Assembly: GCA_020284085.1 (NCBI GenBank)
Contig: JACEVL010000764.1
Coordinates: 615,869 to 679,868 of the forward strand
Length of the DNA stretch: 64,000 nucleotides
DNA from: Aporrectodea caliginosa
Lineage: Eukaryota > Annelida > Clitellata > Crassiclitellata > Lumbricidae
Direction of reading: 5' to 3'
Part shown: positions 33,516 through 43,039 of the stretch, piece after piece
How the letters are laid out: every line of letters begins with the position of its first letter
Numbering within the stretch: position 1 is the first letter of the stretch
Program-made: the position numbers and the translations under genes
Notes under the pieces: model-generated
Told to the model about the DNA's origin: nothing
Database searches by the model: none
The model's input: the letters and a program-made list of their open reading frames with translations, nothing else

Positions 33516-33606
33516 TGAGCAAATTAAACTTAAAAATTTGCAAAATCATCATGTACTAAATTACGCAATAAACTTAATACTATATAATACAGTAAAATAA
33601 ACAATC

Positions 33607-36600
33607 TTATAATCTAGATAAACAATCTGCTACAACATTTAATCGTCCTTTCTTATAATTAACTTCTACATCAAAAGTTTGCAGTGCTAAAGCCCAACGC
33701 ACCAGTTTAGCAGACTTAGACATAGATTCAGTCAGATAAGTTAAAGGATTGTGATCGGTAAAGATGTGAACTTTAGATCCAATTATTATCTCTTTCAACT
33801 TATTTAGAGCCCAAACAATAGCATAGGCTTCTTTCTCTACAGTTGCCCATCTCTTCTGAGTGTCAGTCAATTTCTGACTTATAAATGATACAGGGCGTTC
33901 TATTCCCTTATCATCCATCTGTGTTAAAACAGCTCCTACTGCAAAATCACTACTATCACAGTACAAATTAAAAGGTTTTCCAACATCAAAAACATATAAA
34001 ACAACTTTAGAGCGTACAGCATCTTTAAGTAAATTAAATGCCTGTTGATGTCTATCAGTCCAATCAATCTTATCTGGAACATGTTTGCTTGTCAAATCAG
34101 ATAGAGGCTTCGCAATCTGTGCAAAATCTTTGATAAACTGTCTATAGTAACCAAAAAATCCCAGCAATTGCTTAACTTGTTTCTTCGTTTCTGGGGTTTT
34201 CAAATTAATTAAACTTTCAATTCTATCTGGATTCATTTGAATCGTTCCAGAACCAACCACATGACCGATGAACTTTACCTCACTCTTACCAAAGATACAT
34301 TTCTTTAAGTTCAGAGTAATGTTATGCAGTCTCATTTGCATTAAATATGCATCTAAATGCTGTAAATGAATCTTCCAATCATCTGAATGCACAGCAATGT
34401 CATCTACATAGGGCTCAGCAAATTCATTTATAGGCTGTAAAACCATGTTAATTGCTTTAACAAATGTTCTTCCTGAGTTGATCATTCCGAAAGGAACACG
34501 AGTAAACTCGTACAGTCCATTGTGAGTAACAAAAGCAGTTTTCCATTGATCAGTTTGCTTAACAGGACAAGTCCAGTAAGCACTTCGACAATCAAAAATC
34601 GAGATCACATTTGATTTTCCAACTTTGTGCAAAACATCTTTCACAATCGGCATCGGATATTTACAATCCACAGTGAACGAGTTAATGTATCTGTAGTCGC
34701 AGGCAAGTCTCAGAGAACCGTCTTTCTTTTTAACAATTACCAACGGACTTGCCATTCTGCTCGAAGATGGTTTTATAATGTTGGCTTGAAGCATTTCTTT
34801 AATTTGTCGTTCAACTTCTGCTCGATAGATGAGTGGAATACGGTAAGCCATAAATTCTTTTTCACGAAATTCCGGTTTCAGTTCGATTTCATGTTCAACC
34901 AATGTACATAGTCCAGGCTTTTCAGAAAATCGATCAGAATATTTGTTCAGTACTTCCAGTAATTGTTTTTGTTGAGTCAATGTTAAATGGTTAATCTGAT
35001 CGGGATCAAGATTCAGTGAGTTCTTTTCATCTTGCAAGTCATTCTTTGTCAGCAGTTCAACCACTGAACCAAAGTCTTCATCTTCTTCAACGATTAGTCC
35101 ACAACTCATTGCTCTTGTAATGTACTTTCTGATTTTATTTGCGTGAATTATCTTTCGACAATCGTCACCCATATCAATCAAATAAGAGTACTTTGATCTT
35201 CGTTGTATGACAGTACATGGACCATGCCATCGTGAAATCAGTTTATTTGTTGACGTCGGATACAACACAATAACTTTTTCACCCGGTTCAAATTCTTTAT
35301 GTTTCGCTCTTTTGTTGTATTGATTCGTATACTGTAATTGCTTCTCTCGTGAATATGATTCTGCAAACAGTAATGCTTTTTCCATATTTGCTTTCATGTC
35401 TTTCAAGTACTTTTCTGGTTGGATTCCAATATGAGGTGGTAAATTAATTTCTCTTGTCCAACTTTCTTTTAAAATTGCCAATGGTCCACGCGGAATCTTT
35501 CCATACACCAACATATAAGGAGCAATTCCAGTAGTTGCATTCGGTACTTCTCGTAATGCCCACACTGTAAACGGAATTACTTTGTGCCATTGCCTTGGAT
35601 TGTCAACAATTACATGATGGATCATTTTCTTGAATGTTTGGTTCCATCTTTCTACTAATCCAGCTGCCTCTGGATGACCTGGCGTATCAAATCTTGGACT
35701 ACACCCCATTAAATTCAGAAATTCTCTTGTCAGACTCGCAGTAAAATTTGTTCCTTGGTCACTTGTGATCACTGAAGGTACACCAACGTTCATGAACAAC
35801 TCCATCAAAGCATCACACACAGCTTTCGCAGTTAATGATTTCAACAGAAACACTGTAGGCCATCTTGTGCAAGAATCGACAATACATAAACAGTACTTGT
35901 GACCTGCAGCAGATGCTGGCTCGATTGGTCCTACACAATCCATTGTAATTCTTCTAAAGGCTACATCTTCTCTTGGAATTGGAGTGATAGGAACCCTGTC
36001 CATCACCAAACTTCTTGCCTTTAACTGACATTTCTCACATGATTTGCAAAATTTCACTATATCTCTTCTCATCTTTGGCCACGTAAAAGACAACTTTATT
36101 CGTTCTCTAGTTTTCTCTTCTCCAAGATGTCCTCCAAATACTGATTCGTGAGCCAACTCCATCACTTTCATTCGTCGCTCTTTTGGTAACACCAATTGAT
36201 ATATCGTTTGCTCTAATATTCGATATCTCTTGTACAGTAAGCCATTTACCACGCAGAATTCAGATTCTTTATCTGGCGCTAAATTCCACCATGCTTTCAA
36301 TGATTCATCTTGTCTCTGCTGTTCTTCGAATTTCTTTGCGTCTGCAATCTGCATCTGTTGTTCTTCATCTTTCTCATTTTCTTGAAACAAATCTGCTATC
36401 TCCACATCACATTCATTATCCTCTTTCGTTTCATTTAGATTACCATTCTTGCATGCAGCCATCTCTTGTTCACTCATCTCTGCTGTTATACCGTCTTGCA
36501 TTAAACTTTGTTGATCATCGCTTTCGTTTTCCTCTTCACTTGAACTTTCAGTTTCACTTTCCTCTTCGACTTCTATCACTTTCTTTCGCTGACTCTGCAA

Positions 36601-38679
36601 TCTCGTCGTTACATTCGCTTGCACATCTCCTTGTATCATTTTCACTTGTGGCACGGCTTTAAGTTCTGCAATGATTTCTGGATGCAACAAGAATCTTTCT
36701 GTGCTTCCCATTTTTGCAATACTAGCACACATCAATGTCACATACGGTGTAAGTGAACATTTGACTTTATGCGGAATTACCTCTTCTTCCACATCGTTAC
36801 AACACAGCCTTACATCAACTTTCACTAACTTTGCAGGAATGGCATCTCCTGCCACGCATTGTAAGTTCACTTTTCCAATCTGCTCCACCTTCATGCCTTC
36901 CAGTAATTCTTCACTAATCACCGGAACCTCTGCTCCAGAATCAATCAGTGCTTTTACTTTCACTGGTTCTTTTCCTGCTGTTCCACGAATCTCTACCTCG
37001 ACGTACTGCAATACCACTTTCTTCAATGCTGTACTTTCATCTCTTCCAACCATTTCTTTCTGCATTCCATTGTGCAATAGAATTTCTTTCTGAATATCAG
37101 GTGAAAGGTGACATTTCATCACTGACTTTACTTCAGTTTCATTGTTCTGATGTTCTGTGGCTTGACTTTCAGAATTATCAACCACTTGAATTCGATTCAC
37201 CCTCGAATTTTCTTGTTTTCCATAATTTGAGGTTGTAACAGGAACTGGACAGAATTTCATCAAATGCCTGTCTGATCCACAGTTGTGACAACGTTTCACC
37301 ACTGCACCTCGTTGTTCGATGCTTTCTTTTCTCTTATATGGAGTAAACGATGCATTGCCTTCTCTCGCGACAAACCTTGGTGGTGATTTGTTATATACCT
37401 GACGTTGTCTGGTCATCATCGACTCTCTATTCTCGTGAACAACCGGAGAATTTGGTTTCACTTCTGCACCTCTGAACTGATTTCCTGTTTCTTGATTGCT
37501 CTTCCAATGAAAACCAAAATTTGGAGTGAACTGTTGATTTCTTTTTACATTGGGTACAAAACCAAAACTTGTCTTATTCGGAATTGCCAAACCAATTCGA
37601 TTATTAACATGAATGTCTGCTAGGTCTGCCACAACACTAGCTTCGTAACAATCAGTTCCTTCCTTCGACAATACAAACTGTAGTGGACCTGGTGGTAGTG
37701 ATTCTTTCAACTTATCCGCCACTAACAAATCAAACAGCTTCTCAAAATTCTTTTCCACTTTGCGACTTTTCACATAATAGTTCAGCAAGTTCTTCAGCCT
37801 AGCTGTAAACATTGTATACGTTTCTTCAGCTGTCTTCTTCGCATCAATAAACTTCGATCTGTACTCTCTCGGTGTCAACTTGAATTCTTTTAACAAGTGC
37901 TGTTTCACGATCTCATAATCGTCTAAATCAGCGAATGACAATCTGTTTAGAACAGTTCTAGCTTTCGGAGTCATCAATGGCAATAGTAACTTCACCCAGA
38001 ATTGTTCCTGCACGTTGAAACTACGAAACGCATTCTCAACCGTTTCGAAATATAATGGCACCTCCATCATATCGTTTGGCATTTTGGGTAACACGTGTTT
38101 CATGGCATCACCAATTTTCTTTATTTTCGAAACCATCGTTTCACTTTCTTCCTGTTTCCTTTTCTGTTCTTCTCGTTCTTCTTGCCTTCTTTGTTCTTGT
38201 GCTTCTCTATTTTGTTTCTCCTCTTTGAGTTGTGCTTCTTTTAATGCTATTTTTGTTTTTTCCAACTTTAAACGTTCTTGTCTTTCCTCTTCCGCCTTCT
38301 CCATGCTTTCTTTCTGTAATTTCAGTTCTTCTTGTCTAACCTCTTCTGCTCGCTCCAACTCTGAAATTCGCACTTTTTCCTTTTCTTCTTCACGTAGTCT
38401 CTTCTCTTCAATCTGTTGCTGACGTATCTCTTCGTCACTTTTCCGCGCCCTTTCAAATTCAATCATCTGCTCTAATCTTCTCCTTTCAGCATCTTCTCTA
38501 TCTCTTCTCAATTGCTCTAATTGAATCTCAAATTGCTGCTTTTGCAACTCAAGTTCTGCCACACGAACTTGCTCTGCTCTTCTTTCTTCTTTCTGCCTTC
38601 TCTTCTCTCTCTGAAGACGTAATTCTTCCTGTCTTGCATTCTTTCTCTCTCTGAAGACGTAATTCTTCCTGTCTTGCAT
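33607..38679 (-). CDS. Gag-Pol polyprotein: gag, protease, integrase, RT, RNase H
   Basis: A single open frame of 1690 codons. Residues 1-190 are a Glu/Arg/Lys-rich coiled coil; gag core about 195-400; a zinc knuckle CHNCGSDRHLMKFC near 463 (C-x2-C-x4-H-x4-C); aspartic protease with LIDSGAEVPV near 578. Integrase follows, with an HHCC domain (HESVFGGHLG...CKSCEKC, about 841-885) and catalytic MDCVG, TSDQGTNF and GLVERWN, the last two exactly D-35-E. An integrase C-terminal module follows (GPCTVIQRRSKYSYLID). RT (KKKDGSLRLACDYRYIN near 1318, YVDD near 1425) and RNase H (LYCDSSDFAVGAVL near 1573, ending VVADCLSRL) close it. All catalytic residues I can check are present. The frame start at 38679 lies inside a minisatellite; the true gag N-terminus is upstream in another frame. 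Confidence 0.93.
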   Translation of the reverse strand: MQDRKNYVFRERKNARQEELRLQREKRRQKEERRAEQVRVAELELQKQQFEIQLEQLRRDREDAERRRLEQMIEFERARKSDEEIRQQQIEEKRLREEEKEKVRISELERAEEVRQEELKLQKESMEKAEEERQERLKLEKTKIALKEAQLKEEKQNREAQEQRRQEEREEQKRKQEESETMVSKIKKIGDAMKHVLPKMPNDMMEVPLYFETVENAFRSFNVQEQFWVKLLLPLMTPKARTVLNRLSFADLDDYEIVKQHLLKEFKLTPREYRSKFIDAKKTAEETYTMFTARLKNLLNYYVKSRKVEKNFEKLFDLLVADKLKESLPPGPLQFVLSKEGTDCYEASVVADLADIHVNNRIGLAIPNKTSFGFVPNVKRNQQFTPNFGFHWKSNQETGNQFRGAEVKPNSPVVHENRESMMTRQRQVYNKSPPRFVAREGNASFTPYKRKESIEQRGAVVKRCHNCGSDRHLMKFCPVPVTTSNYGKQENSRVNRIQVVDNSESQATEHQNNETEVKSVMKCHLSPDIQKEILLHNGMQKEMVGRDESTALKKVVLQYVEVEIRGTAGKEPVKVKALIDSGAEVPVISEELLEGMKVEQIGKVNLQCVAGDAIPAKLVKVDVRLCCNDVEEEVIPHKVKCSLTPYVTLMCASIAKMGSTERFLLHPEIIAELKAVPQVKMIQGDVQANVTTRLQSQRKKVIEVEEESETESSSEEENESDDQQSLMQDGITAEMSEQEMAACKNGNLNETKEDNECDVEIADLFQENEKDEEQQMQIADAKKFEEQQRQDESLKAWWNLAPDKESEFCVVNGLLYKRYRILEQTIYQLVLPKERRMKVMELAHESVFGGHLGEEKTRERIKLSFTWPKMRRDIVKFCKSCEKCQLKARSLVMDRVPITPIPREDVAFRRITMDCVGPIEPASAAGHKYCLCIVDSCTRWPTVFLLKSLTAKAVCDALMELFMNVGVPSVITSDQGTNFTASLTREFLNLMGCSPRFDTPGHPEAAGLVERWNQTFKKMIHHVIVDNPRQWHKVIPFTVWALREVPNATTGIAPYMLVYGKIPRGPLAILKESWTREINLPPHIGIQPEKYLKDMKANMEKALLFAESYSREKQLQYTNQYNKRAKHKEFEPGEKVIVLYPTSTNKLISRWHGPCTVIQRRSKYSYLIDMGDDCRKIIHANKIRKYITRAMSCGLIVEEDEDFGSVVELLTKNDLQDEKNSLNLDPDQINHLTLTQQKQLLEVLNKYSDRFSEKPGLCTLVEHEIELKPEFREKEFMAYRIPLIYRAEVERQIKEMLQANIIKPSSSRMASPLVIVKKKDGSLRLACDYRYINSFTVDCKYPMPIVKDVLHKVGKSNVISIFDCRSAYWTCPVKQTDQWKTAFVTHNGLYEFTRVPFGMINSGRTFVKAINMVLQPINEFAEPYVDDIAVHSDDWKIHLQHLDAYLMQMRLHNITLNLKKCIFGKSEVKFIGHVVGSGTIQMNPDRIESLINLKTPETKKQVKQLLGFFGYYRQFIKDFAQIAKPLSDLTSKHVPDKIDWTDRHQQAFNLLKDAVRSKVVLYVFDVGKPFNLYCDSSDFAVGAVLTQMDDKGIERPVSFISQKLTDTQKRWATVEKEAYAIVWALNKLKEIIIGSKVHIFTDHNPLTYLTESMSKSAKLVRWALALQTFDVEVNYKKGRLNVVADCLSRL

Positions 38680-39208
38680 TCTCTGCTTTCTCTCTCTCTG
38701 AAGACGTAATTCTTCCTGTCTTCATTTCTGCTTTCTCTTCTTTCTCTCTCTGAAGACGTAATTCTTCCTGTCTTGCATTCTTCTCTCTTCTTTTCTCTCT
38801 GAAGACGTAATTCTTCCTGTCTTGCATTCTTCTTCTCTTCTTTTCTCTGAAGACGTTCTCTTCTCTTCTTTCTCTCTGAAGACGTAATTCTTCCTGTCGC
38901 ATTTCTTTCTCTTCTTGTCTTCGTTTCTCCTCTCTTTCTTCTTTCATCATCATCCACTGCATCATCATCTCCATAGACATAAGTCCAGGCGGTTTTTCAA
39001 TAACCTTTTCCACAGCACCGCCGACAGCACCTTCTTCTTCTTCTGCTTCTTCTTTAAGCCAGACTTCAGCTAGCGCTTCTAGCATGTCCTCACGTGACAT
39101 ATCTTCCAGTTTCTCTTCTTCAAAACCAGCCTTCAACAAGCGCTGTTTTAATCTTTCAGAAGACATCTTCTTCAGTTCTGCTTGTTTTTTGACACTTAAT
39201 TTCTCCAT
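38549..39208 (-). CDS. Gag N-terminal segment, in a different frame from pol
   Basis: From ATG 39208 the frame reads MEKLSVKKQAELKKMSSERL, then LEDMSREDMLEALAEVWLKE, the usual helical start of gag in this kind of element, followed by an acidic and methionine-rich stretch. It then enters the 38.59-38.91 kb minisatellite and stops being homologous at about 38549. The pol frame begins in the same repeats. Either an indel in the repeats separated one original frame into two, or a frameshift in the repeats is used to make the fusion. The upstream leader (39209-39498) is non-coding. Confidence 0.75.
   Translation of the reverse strand: MEKLSVKKQAELKKMSSERLKQRLLKAGFEEEKLEDMSREDMLEALAEVWLKEEAEEEEGAVGGAVEKVIEKPPGLMSMEMMMQWMMMKEEREEKRRQEEKEMRQEELRLQRERREENVFREKKRRRMQDRKNYVFREKRREKNARQEELRLQREKEEKAEMKTGRITSSEREKAENARQEELRLQREKECKTGRITSSEREEKAERRKKSRASSCGRT
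38590..38915 (-). repeat. Minisatellite in gag, about eight units
   Basis: Units contain the plus-strand text GAAGACGTAATTCTTCCTGT with CTTGCATTCT, separated by linkers of varying length (ctttctctct, ctcttctttt). The units can be read as RQEELRLQRE, as QDRKNYVFRE or as TGRITSSERE; all three minus frames are free of stops. Unit spacing is about 35 to 70 bases. Confidence 0.9.
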
Positions 39209-39371
39209 CTTACTTCTTTACTTCAGTGCTGTCCTTTCTGGAAAACACGAGTTTTCTTTTGTGTTTGAAGTATTGGGGATTGTTCTTTGTTTGATAACAA
39301 CCAACTTTTATACCTTTGTCGTTGAGGCTTTCGTTGTCGTAGATTTACCAATGATTTGAATGCGTATTCAC

Positions 39372-39470
39372 CAGTCGACGTTGTTTCGAAACCCAGACGT
39401 TGTTTCGAATCCCAGACGTTGTTTCGAATCCCAGACGTTGTTTCGAATCCCAGACGTTGTTTCGAATCCC
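39372..39470 (-). repeat. Five 19-20-bp tandem repeats in the 5' leader
   Basis: GACGTTGTTTCGAAWCCCA is repeated five times between the primer-binding site and gag. On the element's strand each unit contains GGGATTCGAAACAACGTC. Confidence 0.9.
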
Positions 39471-39484
39471 ACCGCTGCTGCCAC

Positions 39485-39498
39485 CAAATATGTCACCA
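39485..39498 (-). promoter_or_regulatory. Primer-binding site
   Basis: Directly after the 5' LTR the minus strand reads TGGTGACATATTTGG. The TGG start is complementary to the CCA end of a tRNA, as expected for initiation of reverse transcription. The tRNA was not identified. Confidence 0.65.
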
Positions 39499-39912
39499 AC
39501 TCTTTTCTTTCTTAGTTGTGACCTACCTCAAGAACTTTCCTTATCTCTACATATAAATTGCTCAACGTCTTCTAACTGTTTAAGAATTAAATTGACACAG
39601 TTCTTTGAATGTTTCTTTCTTTCTTCAAACACAGTTTAATAACAACAAACTCAACTCTTGCCTTAAAACAACTGTACTACACTGTATTGTTCAAATTTAC
39701 TGTCATCAGCAGTTTCTAAGTTTGGCGCGCTAACTGCACGTGTAAAGAGAATCTACCGTCAGCCAATGTTTAGGCTACTTTAGGCCAAGCGCCCACGAGC
39801 CGACAGCGCAACTAAGGCCTAAGACTAAAACGCTTAACAATCGATACACATTATATATATATCAACCTAAAGAACACCTGTGCTCATTATATATGCAAAA
39901 CACTTGTTCACA
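39499..39912 (-). repeat. 5' LTR of the Gmr1-like element
   Basis: 414 bp, beginning TGTGAACAAGTG on the element's strand. A TATATATATAA run lies about 50-60 bases from the start and could serve as a TATA box. Confidence 0.9.
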
Positions 39913-40191
39913 CTTGGGTAAGCCAACAAGGAGAGAATTACAATAGTCAATTCGAGAACAGACAAAAGCATGGACAATTGAGGTGAAGGTAGAGGATGAA
40001 ACAGATCTGCGAATAGCTCTAAGACGCCTAAGTTGGAAGTAAGAAGAGCGGGTAAGCTTGGATATGTGTTCAGTGAAGGTAAGAGAGCTATCTAGGGTGA
40101 CACCCAAGTCACGGACACTAGATGAGAATGTGAAATGCGGAAACTTTTCAGAGAGCAAGTTATAGTCGAGTTTCAGGAGTTGCTGTGGTGT
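39913..40191 (-). pseudogene. LINE A RT fragment cut by the LTR element
   Basis: Minus frame reads LSEKFPHFTFSSSVRDLGVT, then SIVHAFVCSRIDYCNSLLVG and LPK, where the LTR begins. An upstream frame gives WFGTPQQLLKLDYN. The sequence is very close to residues 310-405 of the 49-kb copy. The continuation expected at 33078 on the far side of the retrotransposon is not there. Confidence 0.8.
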
Positions 40192-40194
40192 ACC

Positions 40195-40815
40195 AAACCA
40201 AAAATAGTATAGTACATATTACACAGTAAATGATTAACTCGATTCAAAACACTATGAAAATATAAAGAAAAACCGAAAACCTTAACTAACAGTGAAAAAG
40301 AATATCCGGCAGGGTAGGTTATAGCTAATTTCCATTAATCAGGTAGGCATGCAGCATTTTTTTAAAGTGCCGTAGGTGGAGGGCACAACGTATGTGAGAG
40401 GGAAGCATGTTCCAGGTTGTGGAGCCAACAGATTTTATGGAGAATAAGCGAGTATTGGTGTGTGCGTATATGGGGCGATAAGAGTTAAAGTTTCTGGTGT
40501 AGTGAGTATGAACATCGGATCCTAGATGAAAAAATCCCTTAAAACATGCTGGAAGTAAACCATGTTCATAGCGGTACATAAATAGGCCAATCTGTAATGT
40601 TCGAATCTGCTCTAGTTTAAGTAGCTTCAAGTCAGTAAATAGTGGTCCAGAATGAACGCACCTTGGAACTCCCACAATGATACGAACTGCACGTTTTTGC
40701 AATAGAATTAATCTCCGTAGTCTAGAGTCATAAGTAGATGCCCATACCATATTACAATAAGCAAGATAATACCACGAATGTATCCATAAACGCTTGGAAA
40801 AATAGATCTTAATAC
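40195..40815 (-). pseudogene. LINE C 3' half, joined to a possible host exon
   Basis: The minus frame reads SYYLAYCNMVWASTYDSRLR, then LILLQKRAVRIIVGVPRCVH, then LKLEQIRTLQIGLFMYRYEH and WNMLPSHIRCALHLRHFKKM. This is the post-catalytic C-terminal region of a CR1/Jockey-group LINE, related to the piece at 46.05-46.32 kb. The reading is open throughout and ends in LHAYLINGN followed by a stop at 40325; 40195-40324 is AT-rich 3' UTR. The upstream boundary is near 40800, where the frame runs into the exon described next. Confidence 0.75.
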
Positions 40816-41164
40816 CTGAGGCTTGGTTCTCATTTTTTTTGTCCGCTGCAGGGATCCAAACTTTCTTTTTGAAGATGTCTTCAAAAGACAATTTTCTTTT
40901 TTCCGCAATTTCTGGCGAAATTCCCTGCGGAACTTCGAACGGAACGGTCTGCAGTTCGATCGGCGCCTTTCCTAAGATCTGGTCAGTTATGCAGTGTCGG
41001 ACATAGTATCCCTGTCTTCCGGGTTCGGATAATCGGTCAGTTAACTCTGCATGGGATCTTGCTTCCTTCGTTAAATGTTGAGTATTAATGTTGCAATGGT
41101 ACAGAAGGAAGCCACAGAATGAAAGAATCAAAATTAAGAAACTAAGCGCCCTTCGAAGCCTCAT
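40816..41164 (-). CDS. Possible host gene first exon, type II membrane or secreted protein
   Basis: From ATG 41164 the frame reads MRLRRALSFLILILSFCGFL, then LYHCNINTQHL, a basic start and about 18 hydrophobic residues, as in a signal anchor. About 85 polar residues follow, including YYVRHCITDQILGKAPIELQ and FKKKVWIPAADKKNENQASG. The codon after this contains GTATTAAG preceded by CAG, a plausible 5' splice site (exon end 40816, phase 1), and LINE sequence takes over right after. Composition is unlike a transposon gene. The protein family is not recognised and no second exon was found. The continuous ORF into the LINE gives a 279-codon frame that is probably fortuitous. Confidence 0.5.
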
Positions 41165-42750
41165 CGTGGTTTAAATAGAGTTAGCAAGATGATATGCAGT
41201 TAACTCGTGCATGCGACTGAATTAGTTCAGCGATAATTAATTGGTTATATGCACAGAGGTCGACGTTTAATCAGACTACGACTTGCCAGGACCTATGCTG
41301 CTATAATCACATGAATGGGATCAAAGTTTGTATCTTACGGTCTTATCTTGACTTAAATGAACAAAGCGCTCCTTGAGAGACGAGAATGGCTCCTTGACGT
41401 GTATATTGTTTGCTCTTCGTCGTCAAGAACTGTAATTCACGTATGATATGTAACTACGGCGACGAGCGGGGAGACGGCGGGGCCCGGATCCAAATGAACA
41501 CAAAGGCAATAAATCTGAAGGCCTAAGAAAATGATAAAATATAAAATGTTGAATCTAAGATGCTTAAAATCTAAGATCTGAAGACCCGCCTTAAAGTAGG
41601 ACCTAACTCTATATGAAAGCTCTGCTCTAAAAACACCAGACGTATCATTCAACTCCTCCCAACTCTCCCCGTTTCAGTCCGAATACCATACTGCAAGTAT
41701 CAATCAACAGAAGTCGCACTTCTTGCTCTTCAGACGACTTCGTGTGCTTTTTGGGTAAAGGCAACGTGTGGCGTCGTTAAAGAGTCGGTGCTTTGCATTC
41801 TTTGTTCACAGTGTAGCCTATACCACAATTCAATTCAATATTCGTTTGATCATGAAACCAAGCTGTCACAGACGCAACTTGTTACAAAACAGAAAATAGC
41901 AAATGTCGCAATTAGAGGTCTGTCCTCATACCAGCTGATGGACTATAATATTATACTATATTACTTAGCAGTCGGTCATTCGGTTACATTTTTATGCGGG
42001 ATATATTCAACTTTACACAACATTTGACAGTTTTTCTTTTAAATCATCTACAGTGCGGATGTAAAATCATCCAAATTGGGCGTCATATCCATAAGTCCAT
42101 ATGTCTGAAGACGTTCCAAAGAATAAGTCATTCATTGGCTATAGAGAAATGACAAATAAATCAAAATACGAGCGTATGCTCTCTGTATTTAATCGCTGCA
42201 TTGGCTCTCTGTTCAGGAAAAGAATTTCTTCCAGATAAGGGCTTACGTTTTATAAAAAGTTCAGCTGTAGCCAACTTCATTTTTCCTTATTCCGCCCCCT
42301 ATTTCTCGACGTGTTGTCTATTCCGCCACGTCCATGTGATTGTGATAGGTACAGCGAAATCTAAAGGCAACATGAAACAAGACTTCACGTTATTGTTCAC
42401 GGCAGTCAAATATGTCGGTGGTCCTTGCAGTTATTGCAAGTTACTCCCGTTGTTTTGTGCGAATGCTTCCTGTAAACTGGCTTCTCACGTCATCTTCAGT
42501 ATCTCCTTCAGCTAATATAAGTTCTAAATCTGTAGCTGTTGACAAAGTTTATGTAGAAATATCGGTTTACGTTGTGATGCTGCATTCAGCCATTTTCACA
42601 CATATAACGCATTATTTATTTTTTTCCCTTCCAGTGTTCAAAAGACAAATAAGTAAGCAAGCAAATGAGACCCTGCATTCCCTCTAAAGAATGGTATATT
42701 TGTTTCTCTTCTAGGAAGAATATTGAATACGTTATGGTCGAAAAACTAAG
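41165..42750. other. No gene recognised
   Basis: The 5' side of the possible exon lies at 41165 onward (CTCTATTTAAACCACG just before its ATG on the minus strand). Small frames at 41.4, 41.8 and 42.2-42.7 kb show no motif. Confidence 0.5.
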
Positions 42751-42754
42751 GAGG

Positions 42755-42962
42755 GTGGTATCCACCTCTGGTACCTCGGCTATAATATCGGGTATAACTT
42801 TTGAACGGCGTGAGATACCATCGTGATGTTTACCTCAAAATATGCCCAAATGTATCTGCTACAGCTACCTAAAATGTAAAAATTAAATTCCATATGAAAA
42901 ATTTATGCATAAAAACGTACGGGGGTGGAAACCACCCCCCCTTGGTAGCCCGAGGGTTAAAC
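42755..42962. mobile_element. piggyBac-like MITE, fragment
   Basis: The right end reads GGGGGTGGAAACCACCCCCC, then CTTGGTAGCCCGAGGGTTAA (stops at 42961), i.e. a palindromic core followed by GGGTTAA, as in piggyBac-type termini at TTAA targets. The left side has a related GAGGGTGGTATCCACCTCTG then GTACCTCGG at 42750-42778, but no TTAA outside it. Confidence 0.45.
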
Positions 42963-43039
42963 GAGAATGTCTAAAGCCCCACAGAAGCATTCGACAAGAG
43001 ACAGCTTTTAACTATTAGAATTTACTAGAATAGTTTTGA

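Larger units (their letters stand above)
33079..39912 (-). mobile_element. Gmr1-like Ty3/gypsy LTR retrotransposon, 6.8 kb
   Basis: Nearly complete element on the minus strand: 5' LTR 39499-39912, leader with primer-binding site, gag-pol frame 39208-33607, polypurine tract 33493-33515, 3' LTR 33079-33491. The pol order is protease, integrase, RT, RNase H, with integrase ahead of RT as in Ty1/copia but with Ty3/gypsy-type sequences. That is the defining feature of the Gmr1-like group. The two flanks do not match: the left is the capsid gene of a virus-like element, the right is a LINE A fragment. There is no target duplication (left taagag, right cttggg). Confidence 0.9.

Noticed and set aside
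36183..37238. Plus-strand frames of 96-159 codons opposite the retrotransposon
   Set aside because: They are shadows of the 1690-codon minus-strand polyprotein, which has clear catalytic motifs.
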